Below, one piece after another: positions 56,136-64,000 of a DNA stretch of 64,000 nucleotides. The stretch comes from Linum tenue (Eukaryota; Streptophyta; Magnoliopsida; Malpighiales; Linaceae). Within the stretch, counting starts at the first letter, position 1, and each line of letters opens with the position of its first letter. The stretch lies in the NCBI GenBank assembly GCA_946122785.1, contig CAMGYJ010000002.1:11730839-11794838 (forward strand), given 5' to 3'. Under the pieces are notes generated by a model. It saw only the letters and a program-made list of their open reading frames with translations, was not told where the DNA came from and did not search any database. The position numbers and the translations under genes were made by a program.

Positions 56136-57180
56136 TGTTTACACCTAAAAAATACTAGTGTACCACATTAATTACTTACAATGCACTAACTGCCTTTATA
56201 AGGCCAGATCATTAATAACAATTAGTGTTATTTGAACTGGGCCTCATGATACTAGTTTTTAAGCCCAAATCCCTAAGTCTCCAAGAAGGAGCTAGTCTCG
56301 TCGCGAGTTGGGTAGCCCGACGTGGTCGTGAGATCTAGACCGCGTTGGCATCAAATCTAGAGCCCGACGTGGTCGTTAGATCTAGACCGCGTTGTCATCA
56401 AATATAGAGCCCGACGTGGTCGTTAGATCTAGACCGCATTGGCATCAAATCTAGAGCCCGACGTGGTCGTGAGATCTAGACCGCGTTGGCATCAAATCTA
56501 GAGCCTGACGTGGTCGTGAGATATAGACCACGTTGGCGTCAAATCTAGAGCCCGACGTGGTCATGAGATCTAGACCACGTTGGCATCAAACTTAGAGCCC
56601 GACATGGTCGTGACATCGGTTGCGAGATCTACATCGCGTCGTGAGACTATGTCCAAGATCTGAGCTAACAAGTTGGAAGTAAGAAGGAAAGTCATGTGGG
56701 AGAGGCAAGTAACAAGACGACAGTTCCAGGATGAAGAGCAGGCGGTTAACGGAGAAACTGCCGATTATCCCACATACAATGACACGTCAGCCATGTCCGA
56801 GAAAGAAGGAGAGCAGTTCTTTTTGGAAGTTACTCTATGACAGTTTCTACGACGATTATCATCTCTAGGGCTATAAATAGGAGGAGGAGTCGACAGAGGA
56901 GAGGTTCGCCAAATTCACACCAGACAACACATTGTCAAATTTTATCCCTTTATCCTTTCCTCTGCAATTTTAGCTGTAGTCGTAGATCTGGAGCTCTCAC
57001 TGAACCTCCGTAGGAGTAGGAGTAACTTAATTTAGATTATGTCTCGTGAGTCGTGTAAACATCGAACACCCTCGTTCGAACCATGTTTGAAGTGGTGTGA
57101 ACCGTGTCTTAGTGATCGTTGTCCAAAGAAGTCAAGAAACATTCAATTTGTTTCAACGCAAGTTTTCTCGCTGGAAAACA
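56136..57180 (+). repeat. 3' LTR with seven 47-bp repeats
   Basis: 1045 bp. Units start at 56315, 56362, 56409, 56456, 56503, 56550 and 56597; the last is fused to the end unit. Fewer repeats explain most of the length difference from the 5' LTR. Confidence 0.92.
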
Positions 57181-57301
57181 ATAACACGCTCATTACCTAA
57201 CAAACACGATAAGGGCTAAAAGATTATTCAGTTTATCAAGTGGGAGCTGATGCCAGGAAGCACACTGTAACAAAACACTACTACAAAATGAACCAGCCCG
57301 A

Positions 57302-57851
57302 TAGGGCTGAAAATTTGTCTGTCCCGTCCCTGTCCCTGTCTGACCCGTCCCTGAAGGGTCAAGATGTATAACCGTCCCGTCCCGTCCCTGTCTCCTTCTT
57401 GACCCTGTCTGACCCTCAAGGGTTGGGACGGGACGGGACGGGACGGGCCGGGTCAGTGGGTCGACCCTAATCAACACACTACTTTTTTACAAATTACGTT
57501 TTGGTACCCAAAATTATTTTTCCTTACAATTTAGTACCTAAAATTTATTTTTTTTACAAATAAGTCCATAAATTTTGATGGTAAAATTACGTTTTGGTAC
57601 CCAAATTTTTTTATTTTTACAAATTAGTACCTAAACTTTTAAAAATTTACAAAAAGGTCCAATGAAGTATGAGATATTTGTTGTTACTAAGGGTCACAGG
57701 GTCAAAACGTGACCCGTCCCTAAGTTGTCCCGACCCTTACAGGGTCAACAAATGACCCGTCCCTAATCTGTCCCTGTAGACAAACTGACCCGTCCCGACC
57801 CTTAGGGACGGGACGGGTCAGTGGGTCTTCCGGGACAAGCTTTCACCCCTA
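57302..57851. mobile_element. hAT-type MITE with GGGACGGGAC iterons
   Basis: 550 bp, ends TAGGGCTGAAAATTTGTC and GACAAGCTTTCACCCCTA, perfect 8-bp duplication CAGCCCGA (57294-57301 and 57852-57859). Subterminal GACGGGACGGG/CCCGTCCCTG tracts on both sides. No ORF. Sits just 3' of the BAG7-like gene. Confidence 0.93.
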
Positions 57852-57927
57852 CAGCCCGATACAACTTAAACTTATACCTAGCTCTCTAAAGACACCAAGT
57901 AAAAGGCGTCGTCGCCCATGCGCGCTC

Positions 57928-60539
57928 TCACTCATCCGCTTCTTCTTCTTCTTCAAGCATCTGCACGACTTGTGCCACGCCTTCAGCGATTTCCTTCCTG
58001 ATGGTGCCGTCGGGCATGTCAAATGTCCGTCTCCTCATCGATAGTGACCTTCCCCCGGCGGGCTGTGGGTCCACCACATCCAGCATGGCCTCCAGCTCAT
58101 CCACCATCGACCTCTTTGAAGCTCTCACCATCAGATCAGCTCCCTGAAACAATCATTGAGTACCCTCATTAATGGTCTGGTCTATTCACAGAAGGTGGAG
58201 TTACATCAACTCTAGGCTTGGGCCACATGAAGAGTCATTTTCCGTTATATGACATTGAGAGGAAGTCATGTATTGTGAAGGGGATTGAAAACGAGACATT
58301 CAATTCAACTAACTGGCCGGTCATAAAAAGGATACAGATCAAGTGGCACAGGCCTAGTTTAAAAGTTGATGGACATCCTGTCCTGAAGTGAGATATCTAA
58401 CTTACGTGGTACTGGTACCGTGAAAAAACAACAGAAGACCCGGAAAAAGAGAGCCACTAAGGTGGCCACATGCTATAGTTGACAATAATGCTTAGCGGGC
58501 TTGAAATGGGGCAACCAACCAATTATCGACTGAGAAACACAGTGCGTGCGTGAAAGGACGAGGGATGGCTACTGATCCCAAATCATGCATATTTAAAGGT
58601 ATTTTTCAACTCTGTGTCTACCTCAAAACTAGGTATAGATGTTGCAAAGGGAAGAACCTTCCATTTAGAAATAATGATAAGCCAACCAGGATTAAGGTTA
58701 GGATTTGGGATTAAGGAATTACGCCCTGGAAAGAGTTTGCAAAGGCGCTACCAATTGCCAGGTCCAACTAAAGATGCAGCATAGAGTGAATGGAGGTTTC
58801 AACTTGATGCGCGAAGGACTTCAAGGAAAATTGGATGTTCCTATATATATAGCTACCAAGATTTTATTGGCCTTCTTCTATACATGCGGCTCAAAAGAAG
58901 TTGAGGCATCAGCAGCCCTGGTATATATCTATGGCCAGATTGATCACTTATGTTTCAAGCGCAAACTAAAACAATCCAATTCACTCCAAACACTTAATGC
59001 AGAATCATCCAGTAGAAGCCAAGGAAGCCATTTGCTTGCATAGATGGACGATCCAAGCACGATGGCGTGCAATGCAAACAAAAGAGCAAATCCCTGCCCA
59101 ATTGGGAGCTGTAACTGAAAAAACCACTCAAATCCATAGAGCAATTATATCTGAGCGCTAGAACCTATTCAAGTAGTTGTGACTCTTCGATACTCAAATA
59201 TCATCGCAGTAATGGAGGCAGGACAATGAGATGGTCCTCTATAGAACCATTAAACCCTCCGCATAACACCAAGGCGACATCTTTAACTACACGTCTCCAT
59301 TCATTCATTCAATCTACCACTAACGGGAATACACACCCTACCTTAACCATATACTCAAAACAACGAATGCAGGCGAATGAGTAAGGTAGAAGGAGTTTTG
59401 GTAGTTACCTCGATGGAATCAACAGTGAGCAGCAGTACAATGATCTTCTCAGTGAACCTCTGCCGCTCTTCAGTATCCCTGGAAACTTGACGACGGTAAG
59501 AGAAGTTGTTGAACAACTCCCTGATCTCTTTCAATTTGGCCTTGGCGATCGCCAGCTCTCTGAGAGCACGAAGAGCCTGGGACCTCCTGATCAGATAAGC
59601 CCTGAAAGTGATCTGGATCAACAATGCTGCATCTTGGGGAGACAGTTCCTTCTTCTTCCCCTACATCGTCCTCAATGCCCCAGCTCTCTTAGCAAATGCC
59701 TTGAACCAACAACGAGCATTGTACAAGTCTCAGCTGGCCACAATACAATTGAGAAAGAGAGCTAATCAAAATCACTATGTCGCTTTCAAATTTACCTGTC
59801 TGAGAACCACGACGCCATGATCAGCTTCAGGCTCTTCAATCTCCACCACGCGAACGCCATTCTTCTTGGACTTCTTCTCTTCCTCTTTCGTCACTTCCTT
59901 CTTCTTGTCCTTTTTGCCCGATTCGTTGCTCTTGTTCGCACCGCCGCCGCTGGATACTTCAAAGACGTACTTCCGCGACTCCTCTCCTTTCCCCTTAATC
60001 TCAGCCGTCCACTTGTACTTCTTCTCCACTGGAGCTCTCTTCACCGGGACCTGCTTCTTCTCCTTCTTCACCTCCTCCTCCTCTGCTGCCCCCTTGATCT
60101 CTGCCATCCACTTGTACTTCCTCTCCACTGGCCCATTGATCTCCGCCGTCCAAGTATACTTCCATTCTCCTCCAACTTTGCTCTTCGACTTGCCAACCAG
60201 CTGTTCAAACTTCGACTCCAGAGCACTCACTCGATCGGAGATCTTCTGCAGATACAACTCCGGCCCCGCCCGCTGCTGGACCCTCTTGTAGGAGCAGTAC
60301 GACGACGTTTTGTCGACCTGGATCAGATCCGTCACTGTATCAAACAGCTCGAACCCGCTGGCTCGTGGGGCCAGGAGCTCGAACGCCGAGCTCAGCTCGT
60401 CAACTTCTTCATGCTCGGAAATGAACGACGACGGGAAACCGAGCGCTCTGGGAGGCAAAATGGAGGTTTCGTTCAGAAACAAGGACGAAGCAGGGCAGTA
60501 GAAAGGATCGAAGATTTCTATTCGGCTGGATTGCCTCAT
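57928..60539 (-). CDS. BAG7: BAG family molecular chaperone regulator 7-like
   Basis: Co-chaperone of the plant BAG7 type; Arabidopsis BAG7 is an ER-associated, Hsp70-binding protein of the unfolded-protein response. Exon 1 60539-59796 (248 codons, opens with RIEIFDPFY, three KYxWTAEI-type repeats, Lys-rich stretch), donor GTAAAT. Exon 2 ends 59409 (IQ motif IQITFRAYLIRR, then SYRRQVSRDTEERQRFTEKI), donor GTAACT. Exon 3 58143-57928 (BAG domain end, VDELEAMLDVVDPQP, acidic tail), acceptor TTTCAG. All junctions phase 0. Exon 2 start is ambiguous: an acceptor at 59700/59699 gives AFAKRAGALRTM and then an in-frame TAG at 59663-59661; using that TAG as acceptor (exon from 59660, GKKKELSPQ) keeps the frame and gives about 403 residues, the family's usual size. 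Intron 2 is 1265 bp. Apparently the only ordinary host gene here. Confidence 0.9.
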
Positions 60540-60790
60540 GGCTACGAAGCTAGTGAGTCGATTGAGAACGAGTTCGAGAATGAGTGATTGAGTGAGGACT
60601 CGGGTCGCTTAGCTGGATCTCGATCAGACGGCGATGGCGATGGCCGTCGACCACTAAAATGGTCTTTTAGAGCTGGAAGAAGACACGACTGTCTGTGACC
60701 TGTGAGAGGAGAGGACCGAGGAAGAATAAAAATATTAGTCAATAAAGTGAGTGACAGGGGCAATTTAGGGAATTAAAGAGTAAAAAATAA
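60540..60790 (-). promoter_or_regulatory. BAG7-like 5' leader and upstream region
   Basis: Only about 250 bp separate the BAG7 start codon from the probable edge of the MULE-like element at about 60791. On the - strand an AT-rich stretch (AATATTTTTATT) lies near 60727-60738 and could serve as a TATA-like element. No clear ER-stress element was recognised. Confidence 0.4.
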
Positions 60791-60968
60791 GGGGTTTTTA
60801 CATAAATATTGTAATTTTAAAACAAATACCCGAAATACAGTGACTGGAAAAATAATTCCCAATCTACTGTCTATAAAGACGAATTGGGGCGCGGATGCCC
60901 CAATTAGACTCAGAAAAATGAATTCGGGTGTGGGCGCCCGAATTTAATACTACAGCTACCAAAAGTTC

Positions 60969-61034
60969 AATTGGGGCGGCAATAAGACCAATTGGGGCGC
61001 GCACGCCCCAATTGGTCTTATTGCCGCCCCAATT
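60969..61034. repeat. 66-bp near-perfect palindrome
   Basis: Two 31-bp perfect arms around a 4-base centre (CGCA at 61000-61003). The arms hold AATTGGGGCGGCAATAAGAC and CCAATTGGGGCG. Related half-copies (AATTGGGGCGCGGATGCCCC, ATTCGGGTGTGGGCGCCCGA) lie just before, at 60882-60945. Confidence 0.93.
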
Positions 61035-61228
61035 CGGCTTTTCATCGCCCAGATGCTTATAAGTTCTCTGTATCGTCTTCTTCCTCCATATCTCCCAACA
61101 CTTCCCTCTAAAGTTGCCGGAACTCGCTTCCTCGCCATCAACCACCCAAACCCCGCCGGAAATTCATCAACCACCCAAACCCCGCCGGAAATCGACTTCT
61201 CCAACTCTCCTTTTTCATTCCGCCTGCC

Positions 61229-62460
61229 ATGGAAGGCGAAGATCTTGATGATGGTGGAGGGCACCATGTCGAGAATCCGGACCGTGGTGGCCGAAGGAGA
61301 GGCAGAGGCAGAGGTGGCGGTCGGCGATCAGTAGCTCGCCGTGAGTCCCGCCGCCAATCTCCTTATATTTATTGCCGGTGGCGAGTTCCGGTTACCGGCG
61401 GCGAGTTCCCGGTTACCGGCGCGAGTCTCCGGCATGGTTCTTAAATATATTTTTAATTATGTTTTGTGCGTTAATTGCAGCTCCTATTGTTTATGATCAA
61501 TATGCTTTGATGCCGCCACCAAGAACGTTAAATCCGGCTCCATTAGAGAACGAATTATTATGGGCGGATGGTGAACATCGAGCATTTTTGGTTTGGGCAA
61601 ATGAGGTATGTACTTTAATTTATGAATTATAAGTTATTTAATTTAGTTTGAATTAGTATGGATCAGGGAAAAGTACTCATTAGTGGCTATGAATTGTTTA
61701 AGTTTATAGTTTTTATCTATATAGGTGCTTTTGAATTATAAGTTATTAAATTTCGTATGAGTTAGCATGGATTAGCATAATATTTTATTAGTGGTTATGA
61801 ATATTCTAGATTTACAGTAAAGTTATAGTGAGTTATAGTGTGATATACTTATTTTGGTTAAATGGTTATTTTGGTTAAATGGTTACATGATGATGAATAT
61901 ATGCTATGGTTCGTCCATATAAGACTCGAGGTACATCTATATTAGGCAAGTATTACGGAGTTTATGAACCATACATTCGGGCTGCTGGATTGTATACTGT
62001 TATGGAGCTTGCCCCGTTGCATGGTGATTCTGACTTGATCACGGCAGTAGTGGAGCATTGGCGACCAGAGACCTCCACTTTTCACCTCCCTTGTGGCGAG
62101 TGTACCATTACTTTGGAGGATGTTGCCGTGCTTACAGGACTATCAGTCGACGGACAGGCTGTGATCCTAGATATTCCAAACTCATCATGGGATGAGATAT
62201 GCATGAGTCTACTTGGGAAACTTCCTCCTGTAGAGCAGCAATCAGATCTTGCGAATGGACGTGTTAAGTACTCTTGGCTTAGAGACGCATTCACTACATT
62301 GCTAGAGGAAGCTTCAAATCATACTACTAGTCAGTATGCGCGAGCATATTGCATGCTGCTTTTAGGAGGAGTGATGTTTCCTGATCGATCTGGAGCTGAG
62401 ATGCATCTTATGTATGGTCTACTTCTTGAGGATTGGGCACGTGCAGGAGGCTATGCATGG
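61229..62460 (+). pseudogene. Plant-mobile-domain (PMD) protein, interrupted
   Basis: Exon 1 61229-61340 (MEGEDLDDGGG, then an Arg/Gly-rich RGRGRGGGRR), donor GTGAGT, phase 1. Exon 2 61481-61605 (PIVYDQYALMPPPRTLNPAP...), acceptor AATTGCAG, donor GTATGT. Exon 3 contains the mobile domain (YIRAAGLYTVMELAPLHGDS, LITAVVEHWRPETSTFHLPC, CTITLEDVAVLTGLSVDGQA), open from about 61906, with a possible acceptor at CATATAAG before 61924. Coding ends where a hAT element begins at 62461, so the domain's C-terminal half is displaced or lost. PMD proteins occur in host genes (MAIN, MAIL1) and in MULEs; their biochemistry is poorly known. Confidence 0.8.
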
Positions 62461-64000
62461 TAGGGGTGGGCATCGGTTCGGTCGAAACCGAACCGAAAAG
62501 ATGGATACCGGGTCGGCTGCTTCCTCGAATGGCCAAACCGAACTCGAACCGGAATATAATTCGGTTCGGTTCGCCCGAACCGAATTATATACCGGTTCGG
62601 TGGTCAAACCGAAAAGGAACCCTGCTGTATGTTTGTGAGTGGCGGCTGCACTGCTATCCTGTGGATTGAATGACCTGCTCATCTGTTTATGGCAGCTGCT
62701 GCCTCTTTTTTTTTTTTTGAGGAACTTGAGACAATATATAAGCACACAAAGTCTCAAACATCAATTGTCAACCATTCTAAAATTCAAGACAAGTACAGAT
62801 ACCAAAATCCACCATTCAAACATCAAAGTCTACCATATGAAAAGATAAATTACATCATACTTAAAAACATAAATTGAAACTCCAAAGTCCATTTATCATC
62901 TCTTGGTTCTTTATTGCTCCTTACTTCTTGTTTCTTCAATCTTGGACAATTGACACCTTTGCTAGTCAAGGCCTAAGAATAAATAAAATAATATAGAATA
63001 TACATGAAAAAATGGTTAGTGATGAATAAATATAGAGATAAATACAAATAGAATAAAACCATTGCTCTAAAAAGTTAAGATTACCTACTTGTGACATCAA
63101 TCATGCATGAAATCGGAACTATCACAAAAACCACTACTAGATCCATCACCATCGGTACGACTACTTGTTACATTCGAAGTGGAAGTAGATGAAACAAGGT
63201 TATCTCTAATGGATATTGCATCCATCAACTTGTTCAATTCTGCAACATCAAACAAAAAAAATCAATATAGACTAATCATAAGCTAAAAATCAATCACAAT
63301 GTAAATATGTAATGCTAGTTTTAAGATTTTACCTTCATCTATTTTGTCAACCTCTTCCACGTCCTCCTCATCTAATGATGGTCTAGAATCACATCGAATC
63401 CAATCTGAACTACAAATTAAGGCCTCCACTATTCTAGGAGTCAATGAACTTCAGAAATCATCGAGAATCCTCCCACCGGCACTAAATGCAGATTCGGATG
63501 CAACGGTAGAAATTGGGACCGCTAGAACATCCTTAGCCATCATAGAAAGGGCTGGAAACCTCGAACAATTAACCTTCCACCAACCTAATACATCAAAGTT
63601 CATCTCCATCGGCTCATCAGCTTCACGAAGGTATCTTTCAAGCTCAGATTTGTTCACCGCTCCATCAATTTGCTCTCTATGTCGTTTATACTCAGCAAGA
63701 ACATCAATCACATCATTACCACACTCCTCCACAATAGGAGTCAAAGTAGCAGTAGAAGCACCCTTATGTTTTTTCGACTTCCACACTTGTTCATAGTGAG
63801 CAAAGAGCTCAAATGTCGCCTTGCGCACATCTTCTGCCATACGTCCTCCCTTGCCATCTTCAGGATAGACCCTCTTCAACCCGTACTCCAGAAATCCCAG
63901 CTTGTACCTCGGGTCCATTACAGTGGCTATGTAGAGTAACTTGTTCATTTTATCAACATCACCCCAATACTTCTCATACATAGCCTCATCTTCTTAGCCA
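62461..64000 (-). mobile_element. Second hAT element, right end outside the window
   Basis: Starts TAGGGGTGGGCATCGGTTCGG right after the PMD codons GCATGG, with AACCG/CGGTT repeats (62475-62610), as in the element at 13785-17831. Transposase remnants follow on the - strand. The 8-bp duplication cannot be checked. Confidence 0.85.
63108..63981 (-). pseudogene. hAT transposase C-terminal part
   Basis: Close relative of the protein at 14537-16816: YEKYWGDVDKMNKLLYIATV, DPRYKLGFLEYGLKRVYPED, ALSMMAKDVLAVPISTVASE, AFSAGGRILDDF. A TGA at 63451-63453 replaces an Arg codon (CGA in the relative). The 3' part (SIRDNLVSSTSTSNV) reads to about 63108. Stops and the window edge prevent a full reading. Confidence 0.87.

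Larger units (their letters stand above)
52175..57180 (+). mobile_element. Non-autonomous LTR retrotransposon with unknown ORF (5.0 kb)
   Basis: Paired LTRs 52175-53301 and 56136-57180, primer-site-like TTTGGCACGCCCTGTGGG after the first, purine tract TTGGGGGGCA before the second, flanking AGAAC / ATAAC (4 of 5 match). Internal region holds one ORF of about 540 codons (plus an upstream part) and a 75-bp tandem repeat. No RT, protease, RNase H or integrase motif. Fits a large retrotransposon derivative mobilised in trans. Confidence 0.88.
60791..64000 (+). mobile_element. Probable second MULE-like element carrying a mobile-domain gene
   Basis: From GGGGTTTTTACATAAATATTG at about 60791 the layout repeats that of the MULE at 33503-37411: AT-rich terminal sequence, then GC-rich inverted repeats (60885-61034), then a spliced mobile-domain gene. 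The right end is beyond a hAT insertion and the window, so terminal repeat and 9-bp duplication cannot be checked. It may instead be a host gene of the MAIN/MAIL family. Confidence 0.5.

Noticed and set aside
58705..59043. 112-codon ORF on the + strand inside BAG7 intron 2
   Set aside because: No domain or splice support; chance ORF in a 1.27-kb intron.
59817..60587. 256-codon Leu-rich ORF on the + strand
   Set aside because: Exact antisense of BAG7 exon 1. The Leu content mirrors Lys/Glu codons on the coding strand.

Overview
The window is a piece of nuclear DNA from a flowering plant. It has spliced plant gene families (a BAG7-type co-chaperone, a plant-mobile-domain gene) and a dense set of plant-type transposons: L1-like LINE, Ty1-copia, Ty3-gypsy of the Athila and Del/Tekay types, hAT, MULE and Helitron. 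I see no operons, ribosome binding sites, CRISPR array or tRNA/rRNA gene. The species cannot be fixed from sequence alone; an angiosperm, plausibly a eudicot, is the safe statement.

Layout. 1-4264 is the 3' part of an L1-like LINE ending in a 16-A tail. 4265-5905 is AT-rich intergenic DNA. 5906-47908 is one old copia element whose two ~245-bp LTRs now lie about 41.5 kb apart, because younger elements landed inside it: (a) 7179-18651, a head-to-tail LTR-internal-LTR-internal-LTR array of a small non-autonomous LTR retrotransposon, itself hit by a hAT MITE (7306-8002) and by a 4-kb hAT element with a nearly intact transposase (13785-17831); (b) 18652-37723, an Athila-like element on the + strand, split by a Del-type chromovirus (20346-29971, which carries a hAT MITE and an inverted second half of integrase) and by a MULE in its 3' LTR (33503-37411, perfect 9-bp target duplication); (c) 37979-46217, a second Athila-like element on the - strand with gag-protease and the env-position ORF but no RT or integrase. 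Copia coding fragments reappear between and after these blocks (37724-37973, 46218-47656).

47909-52174 is intergenic, with a MITE-like palindromic element and a decayed Helitron. 52175-57180 is a complete non-autonomous LTR element: LTRs carry 9 and 7 copies of a 47-bp repeat, and the only coding sequence is an unrecognised ORF of about 540 codons. A hAT MITE follows at 57302-57851.

The one clear host gene is BAG7-like (57928-60539, - strand, three exons). Head to head with it, about 690 bp between start codons, is a plant-mobile-domain gene (61229 onward), probably carried by a second MULE-like element and interrupted at 62461 by a second hAT element that runs off the window.

Most retroelement reading frames are broken by few changes. 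Many stops are TAG, as expected when methylated CAG (CHG) sites decay. The best candidates for new biology are the palindromic arrays placed both in the LTR and upstream of the env-position ORF of the Athila-like elements, the family-specific subterminal repeats of the hATs and MULEs, the non-autonomous 52-57 kb element, and the TAG/acceptor overlap in BAG7.
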